Source: Flavobacterium azizsancarii (lineage in GTDB: Bacteria > Bacteroidota > Bacteroidia > Flavobacteriales > Flavobacteriaceae). Taken from it: DNA of 64,000 nt. Positions within the stretch are counted from its first letter, which is position 1. Each line of letters opens with the position of its first letter. Below the pieces are notes generated by a model. That model did not search any database, was not told the DNA's origin, and saw only the letters and a program-made list of their open reading frames with translations. The stretch spans positions 16,296-80,295 of the forward strand of contig NZ_JAMZNK010000024.1 of assembly GCF_027980145.1 (NCBI RefSeq). Direction: 5' to 3'. The translations under genes were made by a program, and so were the position numbers. This document shows, one piece after another, positions 35,209 to 46,331 of this stretch.

Positions 35209-38200
35209 ATGAAAACAAAAATTATTTTTGCTTTATCGTGTAGATGTATGCTTGTCATTTTTTTATTACTCTCTGTTAATACAAAGCTTTTTAGTCAATC
35301 AATCACTAATTATGCATTTGTTGGTACTACAGCGGCGGGTTTTACACCAATTACTGGCGGAAATACAACAACATGGACAGGGTCTACAGATGATGCAGTA
35401 TCTGCACTTATCCCAATAGGGTTTGACTTTTGGTATATGGGTATACGATATACCACTATTGGAGCAACTACTAATGGATGGCTGACTTTGGGAACTGTTG
35501 CAACTGATTTTGTTTATAACAATAATTTATCTGCTTCGGGATCACCCAGACCGGTGATTGCCCCTTTGTGGGACGATCTTGATATTGTTTCTACGGCAAA
35601 TGTTACCTATAGAACAGCAGGAGCAGTGGGTAATAGAGTTTTTACAATACAATATCTTAATACAGAATGGAATTATTTAGCCTTAGGCGCGGTATGCTCG
35701 TTTCAGGTAAATTTTTATGAAACTACTGGAAAAATTGAATTTGTTTATCGTTCTGATGCTTTTGCAGTAAACGCTCCTTCTGCCTCTATTGGGATAACTA
35801 CCGCAGCTACGGGTTCGGGAAATTTTTTATCTGTAAATAATGCAGGTACCAGTGTAAGTTCTACTACTGTTGCAACTGTTACCACCAAACGGGTAACCGG
35901 CAGAACATACGGATTTACCTCGCCAATACCTATTACCCCTGGAAATCTTAGTTTCTCTGCAATAACGCTCTCTTCGATGACACTCAACTGGAACGACCTC
36001 TCTACAAACGAGAGAGGCTTTGTTATTTATCGTTCTACAGATGGAGTTAACTATTCTTTTATAAGTCAGACTGCGGCCGGAGCGACCTCTTCACTTCAAA
36101 CAGGGCTGACTGCAGCAACAACTTACTATTGGAAAGTATATGCCATTACGGAAGGAGCAATGAGCAGCGCTCTTAATGGAACTCAGGCAACTACCTGTAA
36201 CGGTCCTGTAATATCTCAACTACCAGTAACAAATTTAATCTCCTATTATAAATTTGAAGGAAATGCAGCAGATGCTACCGGTAACAATTCCGGCACTTTG
36301 CAGGGAGGCACACCTACACCGTCTGTTGATCGGTTCAATAATGCAGGAAAAGCTTATGCTTTTAATGGAACGACTAATTATATCTCTACTACAAATTTAT
36401 ATGTAAATCCGGCTTCTGTAAGTGTCTCTTCCTGGTTTAAAACTACCTCTGCTATTGGTGGAGCGTTAATTGGATTTTCGAGCCTTCAAACCGGTGCAGG
36501 AGGTACCAGAGACCGATTTGTTTATATGACTGGTACAGGAGTATTATATTTTGGTGTAGCACCGGGCGCAGTAAAAAAATATATCAATACCACTACTGCT
36601 TACAACGATGGGAACTGGCATATGGTTACCGCTACCCTTGGAGGGGGGGGTATGAAGTTATATATAGATGGTGTACTTTCTGCAAGTGATTTAACGGTAA
36701 CAGCTGCTGAAACTACTACCGGATATTGGCGATTAGGATATAGTGATATTTCTACATGGCCCAATGAATCTTCAAGTTATTTCTTTCAGGGAACCTTGGA
36801 TGATATGGTGGTATACCACCGTGAATTATCTGCCTCAGAGGTAAGTGTACTGTACAATTCGCCAGATGGTGCGGGAAGTAATTCTCCGGTTTGTGCCGGA
36901 GCCAATCTTAACCTTACTGCTTCTTCTATATCAGGAGCTAGTTATTCATGGACAGGTCCTAATGGTTTTACTTCTTTGCTGCAAAATCCAAGTCTTACTT
37001 ATTCAGCAGCATACGCAGGTACCTACACAGTACAGGTAAACGTAGCGGGATGTGCTGTTACTACAACGGCCTATACAAATGTTGTATCTACTACCTCAAG
37101 TGGACAATGGACCGGAAATGTGAGTAACGATTGGGCTAATGCCGCTAACTGGTGTAGCGGAACCTTACCTACAGCTGCTACAGATGTGGTAATTACAGCT
37201 GGTGCAGCCAGAATGCCAAACATTAGTACCAGTGTAAATAGCCGAAGTCTTACCATAAATAATGGAGCAAATTTAACATTGGCAGTTTCAGGTACCTTAA
37301 ATATTGCTGGCAGCTTAATAAACAATGGCACTTTTACCAATACAGGAACTGTAAATTTTAACGGAACAACTGGTCAGCAGACTTTTTCAGGCCTTACTTC
37401 ATTTTTTAATCTAACACTCAGTAATAGCAGCGGATTGTTATTGCCCTTAGGTATTACGATTAATAATGACCTAATAATTGCTGCGGGTACGCTAAATGCA
37501 AATAATTTCAATATTAGTATAGCCGGGAACTGGACAAATAATACATCAGGTACAGCTTTTACAGCGGGTACAGGTACAGTTAGCTTTAATAGTACAACAG
37601 CCAAAGTCATTGGAGGAACTTTTTCAACCACTTTCAATAACCTCATTATAGCAAATGTTGGAAACACTGTAAGTCTTGCTGTCAATGCCAGTATTACCGG
37701 AAATCTTTGGGTAAATACGGGGACTTTTGATTTGGGAGCCTTTACGGCAAACAGAGCTACAGCTGGCGGTACACTTACCCTGGCCAATAATGCAACACTA
37801 AAAATAGGAGGTACTAATACTTATCCTTCAAATTATACGACTAATACTCTGGTTACGGCCAGTACAGTTGAATATTCAGGTACTAACCAAATAGTTGCCA
37901 ATCAGGTTTATGGTAACTTGCGATTAAGCAGCTCTGGCGGTTTAGCAGTAAAAACTTTCCCCGTGACAGCCTTAACCATAATTGGTAATTTGACCAGTGC
38001 GATAGGTGCCGGAACTTCGGTAATCTTTACGGCAGGTTCGGCCATTACAATAAATGGAAACACTGTAATAGGAGCTTCTACGACCTTTAATGGTGGCAGT
38101 TTTATTCATAATGTAGGAGGGAACTGGATCAATAACGGTACATTTAATGGTAACACAGGTACGGTAATTTTTACAGGTTCAGGCACTACAGTAAGCGGAC

Positions 38201-41200
38201 CGGGGACTCAAAATTTCAATAGTCTTACGGTGGCCGCATCTTTGGTTAGTTTTTCAGCAGAAGGGCTTACTTTATCAGGAAATTTAGCCACAACCGGATC
38301 AGGATCATTTATTCAGGCATCTGGCGGAACTTTGACGATGACCGGAACAGGTGTTACTATTAGCGGAGTTTCAATCTCTGTCGATAACCTTGCTATTAGT
38401 GGATCAGTGACAACAACCTCATCTATTATCTTAACGGGTAATTTAGCAGTGAGTGGAAGTTTTACTGCCAGTACGGGAACTATTATCATGAGCGGAACTT
38501 CTAAATCCATATCGGGGTCAGGGACTAAAACTTTTTATATCCTTTCTCTTACCGGTACAGTTACTACTGCTGTAAATTTTAGCATTTCTTCAGTTTTACT
38601 TGTCTATGGAAGTTTAACGGCCTCAGCAGGAACAGTAACTTTTACAGGAACGTCTAGTTTGAGCGGAATTGCTAATTTGTTTAATGTAACAATCAATGGA
38701 ACTTCCTTTCAGCTATCTGCAAATGCAAATCTGGGTATTGCCGGGGCACTTACGGTTACAGCAGGTACACTTAATGTAAGTGCAACGCCCAACACCATAA
38801 ATTTTAATGGCAGTGGGGCACAAAGTATCAATGCAATTACCTATAATAATTTAGTAACGAGTAATGCGGGTACTAAAACAGCAGCCGGGGCAATAACAGT
38901 AAATAATGATATAACAATAGGATTGGGTACCACGTTTATAGCTGGTACTTTTACACATTCTATTTATAACAATTGGTACAATAACGGCATTTTTACTGCC
39001 GGAACTAGTACAGTACAGTTTCTTGGCAGTCAGAATTCAGTAATTAGTGGAGCCACTACCTTTAATATTGTAACAGTTAATAATACCAGTTCGGCTATAA
39101 CGCTTACTTTGCTGAGCAATATTTCGGTAGCTACGATTAATATGACTAGTGGTACTGTGCATACAGGAACCAATACATTGATTATAACAACGACAAGAAC
39201 AGGCAATGGTATTATATTGGGAACGATAACCCGAAATCATGCCTTTTCATCCGGAACGTCTTATGCTTTTGAAGGACCTAACAACCTCATTACTTTTACT
39301 CTTGCATCAGCTATTAATAGTGTAACAATAACTGCCATAAGTGCCCCTGTTAGCGATTTTCCATTTAATGGATCAATAAACCGTACTTATACTGTTACTA
39401 TTCCTTCTGGAACATATGATAATGCAACACTTCGACTTCATTATGAAGACAATGAACTTAACGGTAGTAACGAAAGTACCATGGCTTTGTGGCATTATAA
39501 TGGAGCTTCGTGGGGATATAGTGGTAAAACATTCAATAATACGACAAGTAATTATGTGGAGCAGACATTGCTATTGAATATCACCAACCGTTGGACTATC
39601 TCTGATAATTCAAATGTGGTACAGTGGAATGGAAGTGTCAGTACAGACTGGAACACTGCAGCTAATTGGACAGTGACCCAAGGCTCAGCCTCAGCACCTC
39701 CTGCGGCTACTGATATAGTAAATTTGGGTACTGCAACTTTTACGAACCAGCCTACTATAAGCACTGCGGTAACGGTCAAAAATATAAATTTTGGTAGCCA
39801 GAAATCCGTAACCCTTTCAATGGCAGCAGGAGGATCGCTCGTTTCATCTAACATGAATGGAATATGGAGTACCAATGCTACACATACGCTAAATGTAAAT
39901 GCACAAACCATTAGCGTTAATGGAGACCTGGCATTGAGTGATGGTACCTCCGGCCATGCTATTAATTTAAATATTGATTCTGGAACACTAAACATTATTG
40001 GAGCACTAACCGAAAATGGCAATGCCAATATTACCTTTACAGGGGCAGGAAATCTGAACATTGGAGGTGATTTTAATTATGTAAATGGCATTTTTACACC
40101 TGGATCCGGCACAGTTACCTACAATGGAAGTTCCAATCAGAATGTGGGTATTGTAAATTATAATAACCTGATGATTAATAAAACGGTTGCAAATGCAATT
40201 GCTGTTAGTGCTTTAACCATTGCAGGTGATCTGAATATTACGGCGGGTGAATTTGATAGTAATGCCGCCAGTGTTATTGCCGGAAATGTAAATATTGCTT
40301 CCGGTACTATTTTTCAGAATAACAGTACTGTAAGTGTTGGAGGTAACTGGAACAACAATGGCTCTTTTGCATCAAACAATTCCGGAACCAGCGTCATTTT
40401 TAATGGAACGGGGACACAAACAATATCAACAACCTCCTTTAATAATCTTGTTTTTAATAAACCTGTAGGTACTCTTGCCACATTAACAGGTAATGTAACG
40501 ATCAACGGTAACCTTAACGGGACTTCAGGAACCCTTGACATTCAATCATATTATTTCAATAGAATTACACAGGGTGGTACTGCCACATTAAATGATGATG
40601 CTACCTTAATTATTGGAGCAGACAATGCGCCAAACAATTTTTCAAACTATATTTTAAGTACCGGAAGCAGTGTTGTTTTTAATGGAATAGGGACACAACA
40701 TTTACTATTGCCAGGGGTTGTTTATGGAAATATAATTTTCAGAAATTCGGGAACAAAAATATTATATACGCCAATTACCGTCAAAAATAATTTAACAATA
40801 GAGAGCACCGCTATTTTTAATGCCGGTGCCAATACGATTACTCTGAATGGGAATTGGTTCAATAATGGGACATTTGTACCTGCAGCAAGTACGCTATTGC
40901 TTACAGGCGCGACAAAAACCATAACAGGTGATACTACATTCAATGGGCTAACTGTTACAGGAAGTTACACCATCTTAAATAATGTCACCTTTAATGGATT
41001 ACTAAATATAACCAGCTCGGGATCGCTCAGCGGCGGCGCAGGTATTAGTACTGTTGTTAATGCCGACTTAATCAACAGTGGTACATTGTATACCTTAGGT
41101 ACCACAACTTTTACCGGAACTATTCTACAGACCCTTAGTCTTATTAATGCAGTGACAACAGTGGCTATAACAGTTAATTTTAATGGTTCTGTTTCTCCCG

Positions 41201-44200
41201 TATTAAACTCTACCTCAGCTCCACAATTTGGCTATCTGAATATCAATAATACAGCAGGTGTTAATGCGAGTGTTGGCTGGACTATTGCTTATGCCCTTAC
41301 GATAGGGAGCGGTGCATCATTTAATGCAGGCATATCAACTCATAATTTGCTGGGCACTCTTACCAATAATGGCATAATAACAAGTGCAGGTACTTTTAAT
41401 TTTATTCCTTCCTCTGCAGTGATGCTTAATATGGGAACTAATTTTTCAAGTACAGGAACTGTGGTTTTTGGCGGCACGGGAGCTATAACACTTGCCGGGA
41501 ATCCCGTGTCATTACAAAACGTGCTCATTTCAAATACAAATCCGGCAGGCATTACTTCTGTTTCTAATCTCACAATTAAAAACAATTTTACCATTAATAA
41601 CGGATCGGTATTTAATGCAGGAATTTATAATTATTTACTTGGGGGGAACCTATTAAATAATGGTACTTTAAATAGTGGAACTTCTATTTTTACTTTAAAC
41701 GGAAGTGCTGCTCAGGACTTGTACTGTATTTCTCCTTTATATGGTCTTATCATAAACAATAGCAGCGGAATTGTTACGATGTCCACAAATATAACGGTTA
41801 ACAATACCCTGAGTTTTACAACAGGGAAAATTAAAACAGGTAATTATGTAGTTATTCAACCGGCCGCAGGTTCAGTTTTAGGAGCAGCCCAAAATACAGG
41901 CTGGATCTATGGCAGCTTGCAGAAAAATACAGGAACCGGAGTAATTACCAAAACTTTCGAAATAGGAAATTCGACTAACTACCTTCCTGTTTCTGTGGCT
42001 TTTGCCAATATTAGTACTTCCGGAGATTTGACAGTGTCTACTATTGAAGGCGATCAGCCCAGCATAAGCAATTCACTGATCAATCCTGATAAAAGCGTAA
42101 ACAGGTATTGGACAATAAATAACAATGGAATTATCTTTAGTACTGCTAATGTTATTTTTAATTACCTAGCAGCAGATCTGGATGTGGGAGCCGTTACAAA
42201 TGCTTTTGTTTTAGGAGAATACAATAGTGGTTCCTGGAATTATCCTATGGTTACAGCCTTAACAGCTACAAGTCTTACAGCTGGTGGAATTACCAATTTT
42301 GCAGATTTCCAAATTGGGCAATTAACGATTTCTATTAAGACCTGGGACGGTGGTGCCGGAACGATTAATTGGGGAGATGCAGCCAACTGGAATGTTGATG
42401 GTGTTCCTACAGTGAATGACAATGTGCAATTAACCGGTGCCTATATTATTAACATTAATGTTCCAGCCATAACTAAGAGTCTCTTACTAAGTGATCCGGA
42501 TCTGGTTTTAAGTACTATTGGTGTAAATACACTTTCGATTTCGGGAGATCTGACACTGGCCTCAGGAACATTTAACATGGCTGGAGCATTTCCATCAATA
42601 ACAGGCCTTGTTGATGTATCGGCAGGAACTGTGGGCTTTACCGGATTGGGGTCACAAACCATACCGGCATATAATTATTATAATCTGGTAAGCAGTTCAA
42701 CTGGCACCAGAGTATTTGCATCAACGGGTATAATTGGGATTACCAATACATTTACTCCAGGGGTGAACAGTTATACGGTTGCGGGAAGTACTGTCAGTTA
42801 TAATGGTAACGGAGCTCAGACAATAGCGGCGACTGCCTATAATAATCTTACACTGGATAATGCGGGTATAAAAACCTTTGCAGCAGGTGTTACCCGTATT
42901 ACCGGCAGCCTTATCAATGCAGGTACAATTACCCCGGATGCATTATCCAATGCGGGTACTATTAGTTATAATGGTACTTCTGACCAAACCATTGCAGATA
43001 TGGTTTATTACAACCTTGACGCTTCAAATCCATCAGGTATTGTAACGCTGCATGATGTAACTGTCAATAAAGTTTTTAGTGTAAGTCTTGGGGCTGTTCA
43101 TATAGGAAGTACAAATGATGAGCATAAAATTAATGTTTATGACGATATTATTATTGCCAGCGGAGCAACTTTAACCATATCTCCTTCTTCAGATGCTACA
43201 CATTCGATCAATATTGCCGGAGATATAATCAATAATGGGGTAATGGATATGACTGCTGATTCAAATAGTCTGGCTACTGTGAGTTTTATAAGAGATGGAA
43301 ATCAAACCATATCAGGATCAGGCATTAGTGATTTCCATCAAATCATAGTAAATCAAGGTTATAACAATGCCAATATACTTGATGTAACGACTTCCGGATT
43401 TGTTGTTCCAATCGGTTTTTTGACTTTAAGTAATGGAACATTTAAACTCGATAATACAAGTTTGGATATAACTCCATTTGCAGCAGATATTGTCAGTGAC
43501 CATTATTTAATTCCTTCAAGCGCCGGTTTATGGGTAAATGCAGGAACAGTTAATTCATCTTCTATGAATTGGACTGTTGCAGGATCCGTACAAGTAACGG
43601 GAGGAACCCTGAATATGGGAAATGCGACAGACAATGTAGTGATTCCTAAAAATCAGGCACAGTTTTCAGTTTCAGCAGGAACATTAAATTTGGCTTCGTC
43701 AATTAGTAATCCTGGCGCAACATGGAATTTTAATATGCAAGGAGGAATTATGAATGTAAATACATTTGGAAGTACACTAAGTAGTATTGTTCCTTTTAAT
43801 ATGGATGTTGTCACGGATGCTTTTAATGTATCAGGAGGAACAATCGTTATTCAAAATTCAGGAGGAACTGCAGGGCAGAATCTGGGGTATCAAAACCTGT
43901 CTGCAGCTGGTACGGGATTTACCGGAGGAATGCTTCAAATGGGAAATTCTGCTACTGCAGGAACTCAGATAATGGGTATTAATACCACTAGGCCGCTTTT
44001 TAATTTACAAGTGAGTAATGCAGGTGTTACAGTTCCTTTGGTAGGTAATGATTTAACAGTTAAAAATAATGTTACCATTACTGCAGGTACATTGGATATA
44101 AATGACAGGCTTATAGCCATAGGAGGAAACATCACTAGCAGTGGAAATTTTATTGTTAATGAGGGAACTGTTGAAATGAACGGAACTAATCCACAAACAA

Positions 44201-45747
44201 TCGCTGCATCCGCTTTTACAGGAAATCTGATCAGAAACTTAACCATTGCCAACCCGGCAGGTGTCGGGCTGGCAGGCCCATTAAACCTGACAGAAATATT
44301 ACTTGTAAACACGGGCACTTTAAGTTCTGCAGGCAATCTTACGCTGATTTCAACAGTGGATAAGACAGCGCTAATTGACGGAAGCGGTCAAGGGGCAGTC
44401 TCAGGAAATGTTACCATGCAGCGTTATCTGGTTGCAGGATTTGGCTATAAATATTTTAGCTCACCTTTTCAGAATGTTACAGTAAACAGTTTTGCATCAA
44501 CAGTAGATTTAAATGCAGGTTTCCCTAATTTCTATAATTACATTGAAAACAAGCTAAGCAGCGGATTTACTTCATATACCAATCCTTCAAATCCATTGTA
44601 CCCAATGCAGGGCTATGCCGCAGATTTTGGATCTGCTACAGTACAGAAAACGGTAATTATGACCGGACTTGTAAATAACGGTAGTCTTTCAACTACGTTA
44701 TACAACAACAATCAACCCTATACCAAAGGATTTAACCTGGTTGGAAACCCTTATCCTTCTCCTGTCAATTGGGATTCGCCAACAGGCTGGAACAAGACAA
44801 ACATAGACAATGCTATTTATTTCTTTAACTCCGGAGCAGTAAGCCAGTATACAGGGGCATACAGCTCTTATATTAATGGTGTTTCCAGCGATGGACTTAC
44901 AGTTCCTATTATTGCTTCTATGCAGGGATTTTTTATACATGTTAGTGATGGTGCATATCCGGTAGCAGGAACACTGGCAATAAATAATACTGCAAGAACA
45001 GACGATCTTTCACCTGTTTTTCATAAATCAACGATGCGCACAGCTAATTCTGATTCTGATAGAATTCTGATTAGAATCAGTGCTAATTTTTCAGATCATA
45101 CCCAGTCAGCCGATCCATTGGTTGTTTATAGGGCTAATGAAGCTAGTTCTAATTTTGACAAGAGTTATGATGCTATAAAACTGATGAATATAGATGATCA
45201 GCTGCCCAATTTATACTCCATAGCAGCCGATAATTCAAAATTAGTAATCAATGGACTTTCCACAATAGATGGGGCAACAGTAATTCCTCTTGGAATAAAA
45301 ACCGAGCGAGATGGTACAATAAGTTTTAATCTTCGGGATATTGAAAATTTGCCTGTACATCTTAACCTCTATTTAAGAGATACTCAAACGGGTATCAGTA
45401 AGGATTTGCAAAAGGATCCGGTCTACAGTGTAAATTTAAAAAAGGGAATTATAGAAAATCGTTTCTTTTTGTTTTTCAAGGCTGTAGATGGTGTTATTGA
45501 AAATAACGACAACATTTTTATGGCCTACGGGTCAGGTGTCGATATGTTTATTAAAATTAAGCTTGTAGATGAGCAGCCTGGTAAATTGCTTATTCATAAT
45601 ATTCTGGGTCAGGAAATATCAAGTACTCCAATAAGTGGAAACGGTGAATATAACCTGGGGCATCTAACATCAAATTTAGTGTACTTTGTTAGTTTTATTA
45701 CTTCGGGTAGTAAATATACCGTTAAAATAATCACTGCTGAGCAATAA
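35209..45747 (+). CDS. Giant T9SS-sorted adhesin, 3,512 residues
   Basis: Cell-surface protein. Signal peptide 1-30 (ends TKLFSQS); beta domain 31-235 (FDFWYMGIRYTTIGATTNGW); fibronectin III about 241-330 (MTLNWNDLSTNERGFVIYRS); LamG/concanavalin-like domain about 343-547 (LISYYKFEGNAADATGNNSG); Ig-like domain about 557-624. Then a repeat stalk of 2,400 residues made of right-handed-helix-like motifs rich in Gly, Ser, Thr and Asn, with three WxGxxxxxWxxAANW modules near 630, 1469 and 2376. Residues 3070-3400 resemble Bacteroidetes precursor tails, and 3445-3512 form a type A T9SS sorting domain (KLLIHNILGQEISS). It would cross the outer membrane by T9SS, not the usher. Its place inside a chaperone-usher operon is unusual; it may be a tip or anchor adhesin. 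Confidence 0.88.
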   Translation: MKTKIIFALSCRCMLVIFLLLSVNTKLFSQSITNYAFVGTTAAGFTPITGGNTTTWTGSTDDAVSALIPIGFDFWYMGIRYTTIGATTNGWLTLGTVATDFVYNNNLSASGSPRPVIAPLWDDLDIVSTANVTYRTAGAVGNRVFTIQYLNTEWNYLALGAVCSFQVNFYETTGKIEFVYRSDAFAVNAPSASIGITTAATGSGNFLSVNNAGTSVSSTTVATVTTKRVTGRTYGFTSPIPITPGNLSFSAITLSSMTLNWNDLSTNERGFVIYRSTDGVNYSFISQTAAGATSSLQTGLTAATTYYWKVYAITEGAMSSALNGTQATTCNGPVISQLPVTNLISYYKFEGNAADATGNNSGTLQGGTPTPSVDRFNNAGKAYAFNGTTNYISTTNLYVNPASVSVSSWFKTTSAIGGALIGFSSLQTGAGGTRDRFVYMTGTGVLYFGVAPGAVKKYINTTTAYNDGNWHMVTATLGGGGMKLYIDGVLSASDLTVTAAETTTGYWRLGYSDISTWPNESSSYFFQGTLDDMVVYHRELSASEVSVLYNSPDGAGSNSPVCAGANLNLTASSISGASYSWTGPNGFTSLLQNPSLTYSAAYAGTYTVQVNVAGCAVTTTAYTNVVSTTSSGQWTGNVSNDWANAANWCSGTLPTAATDVVITAGAARMPNISTSVNSRSLTINNGANLTLAVSGTLNIAGSLINNGTFTNTGTVNFNGTTGQQTFSGLTSFFNLTLSNSSGLLLPLGITINNDLIIAAGTLNANNFNISIAGNWTNNTSGTAFTAGTGTVSFNSTTAKVIGGTFSTTFNNLIIANVGNTVSLAVNASITGNLWVNTGTFDLGAFTANRATAGGTLTLANNATLKIGGTNTYPSNYTTNTLVTASTVEYSGTNQIVANQVYGNLRLSSSGGLAVKTFPVTALTIIGNLTSAIGAGTSVIFTAGSAITINGNTVIGASTTFNGGSFIHNVGGNWINNGTFNGNTGTVIFTGSGTTVSGPGTQNFNSLTVAASLVSFSAEGLTLSGNLATTGSGSFIQASGGTLTMTGTGVTISGVSISVDNLAISGSVTTTSSIILTGNLAVSGSFTASTGTIIMSGTSKSISGSGTKTFYILSLTGTVTTAVNFSISSVLLVYGSLTASAGTVTFTGTSSLSGIANLFNVTINGTSFQLSANANLGIAGALTVTAGTLNVSATPNTINFNGSGAQSINAITYNNLVTSNAGTKTAAGAITVNNDITIGLGTTFIAGTFTHSIYNNWYNNGIFTAGTSTVQFLGSQNSVISGATTFNIVTVNNTSSAITLTLLSNISVATINMTSGTVHTGTNTLIITTTRTGNGIILGTITRNHAFSSGTSYAFEGPNNLITFTLASAINSVTITAISAPVSDFPFNGSINRTYTVTIPSGTYDNATLRLHYEDNELNGSNESTMALWHYNGASWGYSGKTFNNTTSNYVEQTLLLNITNRWTISDNSNVVQWNGSVSTDWNTAANWTVTQGSASAPPAATDIVNLGTATFTNQPTISTAVTVKNINFGSQKSVTLSMAAGGSLVSSNMNGIWSTNATHTLNVNAQTISVNGDLALSDGTSGHAINLNIDSGTLNIIGALTENGNANITFTGAGNLNIGGDFNYVNGIFTPGSGTVTYNGSSNQNVGIVNYNNLMINKTVANAIAVSALTIAGDLNITAGEFDSNAASVIAGNVNIASGTIFQNNSTVSVGGNWNNNGSFASNNSGTSVIFNGTGTQTISTTSFNNLVFNKPVGTLATLTGNVTINGNLNGTSGTLDIQSYYFNRITQGGTATLNDDATLIIGADNAPNNFSNYILSTGSSVVFNGIGTQHLLLPGVVYGNIIFRNSGTKILYTPITVKNNLTIESTAIFNAGANTITLNGNWFNNGTFVPAASTLLLTGATKTITGDTTFNGLTVTGSYTILNNVTFNGLLNITSSGSLSGGAGISTVVNADLINSGTLYTLGTTTFTGTILQTLSLINAVTTVAITVNFNGSVSPVLNSTSAPQFGYLNINNTAGVNASVGWTIAYALTIGSGASFNAGISTHNLLGTLTNNGIITSAGTFNFIPSSAVMLNMGTNFSSTGTVVFGGTGAITLAGNPVSLQNVLISNTNPAGITSVSNLTIKNNFTINNGSVFNAGIYNYLLGGNLLNNGTLNSGTSIFTLNGSAAQDLYCISPLYGLIINNSSGIVTMSTNITVNNTLSFTTGKIKTGNYVVIQPAAGSVLGAAQNTGWIYGSLQKNTGTGVITKTFEIGNSTNYLPVSVAFANISTSGDLTVSTIEGDQPSISNSLINPDKSVNRYWTINNNGIIFSTANVIFNYLAADLDVGAVTNAFVLGEYNSGSWNYPMVTALTATSLTAGGITNFADFQIGQLTISIKTWDGGAGTINWGDAANWNVDGVPTVNDNVQLTGAYIININVPAITKSLLLSDPDLVLSTIGVNTLSISGDLTLASGTFNMAGAFPSITGLVDVSAGTVGFTGLGSQTIPAYNYYNLVSSSTGTRVFASTGIIGITNTFTPGVNSYTVAGSTVSYNGNGAQTIAATAYNNLTLDNAGIKTFAAGVTRITGSLINAGTITPDALSNAGTISYNGTSDQTIADMVYYNLDASNPSGIVTLHDVTVNKVFSVSLGAVHIGSTNDEHKINVYDDIIIASGATLTISPSSDATHSINIAGDIINNGVMDMTADSNSLATVSFIRDGNQTISGSGISDFHQIIVNQGYNNANILDVTTSGFVVPIGFLTLSNGTFKLDNTSLDITPFAADIVSDHYLIPSSAGLWVNAGTVNSSSMNWTVAGSVQVTGGTLNMGNATDNVVIPKNQAQFSVSAGTLNLASSISNPGATWNFNMQGGIMNVNTFGSTLSSIVPFNMDVVTDAFNVSGGTIVIQNSGGTAGQNLGYQNLSAAGTGFTGGMLQMGNSATAGTQIMGINTTRPLFNLQVSNAGVTVPLVGNDLTVKNNVTITAGTLDINDRLIAIGGNITSSGNFIVNEGTVEMNGTNPQTIAASAFTGNLIRNLTIANPAGVGLAGPLNLTEILLVNTGTLSSAGNLTLISTVDKTALIDGSGQGAVSGNVTMQRYLVAGFGYKYFSSPFQNVTVNSFASTVDLNAGFPNFYNYIENKLSSGFTSYTNPSNPLYPMQGYAADFGSATVQKTVIMTGLVNNGSLSTTLYNNNQPYTKGFNLVGNPYPSPVNWDSPTGWNKTNIDNAIYFFNSGAVSQYTGAYSSYINGVSSDGLTVPIIASMQGFFIHVSDGAYPVAGTLAINNTARTDDLSPVFHKSTMRTANSDSDRILIRISANFSDHTQSADPLVVYRANEASSNFDKSYDAIKLMNIDDQLPNLYSIAADNSKLVINGLSTIDGATVIPLGIKTERDGTISFNLRDIENLPVHLNLYLRDTQTGISKDLQKDPVYSVNLKKGIIENRFFLFFKAVDGVIENNDNIFMAYGSGVDMFIKIKLVDEQPGKLLIHNILGQEISSTPISGNGEYNLGHLTSNLVYFVSFITSGSKYTVKIITAEQ

Positions 45748-45794
45748 ATAAAAATAAATGATGATAACCGGAATGATTATCAAAATGAAGTAAG

Positions 45795-46328
45795 ATGAAA
45801 AATAAAATAAAATACTTTTTCAATAGTAAAATATCCATAGTGATTGTTTTTTCTATTGCCTCTTTTTTAGCCACTTTTTCAGCCCGTGCCCAAGGTCCGG
45901 AGAACCCTCCCAAACCTGTAGTAATATATGTAAATCCGGCACAGGGATTGAATTTTGGAGCTTTTTATCAGGGAGGTACAGGAGGTTCAGTGATGGTGTA
46001 TCCAAACGGATCAAGAACAACAACAGGCAGTGTAATACAAACCAGTCAGGGGGTTTCCTTTTCTCCTGCAATATTTGAAGTAGAGGCCGAACCTGGCACA
46101 TTGGTTACTATTGTAAACGGACCCGATGTTACTCTTACCGGAAGTAACGGAGGTACAATAGTTCTAAGTATAGGTAGTGCCGATCCACCAAGCCCGTTTA
46201 TTGCGACAGCCACTTCTCCTTCAAGAACCCTTATTAGGATAGGTGGAACATTAACCATAGGTAATCCATTAGTCAATCCTCCGGGAAATTATAACGGTAC
46301 CTTTTCTGTAACATTTATTCAACCCTAA
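45795..46328 (+). CDS. DUF4402 pilin-like subunit 2
   Basis: 177-residue exported protein: basic start, hydrophobic core (ISIVIVFSIASFLATFSA) and likely cleavage at ARAQ. The DUF4402 domain includes NPAQGLNFGAFYQGGTGGSV, VYPNGSRTTTGSVI and FEVEAEPGTLVTIVNGPDV, ending with NYNGTFSVTFIQ, again an edge strand at the C-terminus. It is 47 nt after the adhesin and 3 nt before the usher-like gene. Two different DUF4402 subunits suggest a fibre with major and minor or tip components. Identity to subunit 1 is low outside the motifs. Confidence 0.8.
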   Translation: MKNKIKYFFNSKISIVIVFSIASFLATFSARAQGPENPPKPVVIYVNPAQGLNFGAFYQGGTGGSVMVYPNGSRTTTGSVIQTSQGVSFSPAIFEVEAEPGTLVTIVNGPDVTLTGSNGGTIVLSIGSADPPSPFIATATSPSRTLIRIGGTLTIGNPLVNPPGNYNGTFSVTFIQP

Positions 46329-46331
46329 CCC

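Noticed and set aside
37300..44300. Repeated DNA in the adhesin as a possible CRISPR or minisatellite
   Set aside because: The periodicity is at protein level, units vary in length and sequence and lack constant repeats with spacers.
36000..44950. Long antisense open frames (up to 169 codons) within the giant adhesin
   Set aside because: They arise from the Gly/Ser/Thr/Asn-rich codons of the sense repeats, have no start signals or homology and are low complexity. Only the sense frame is supported.
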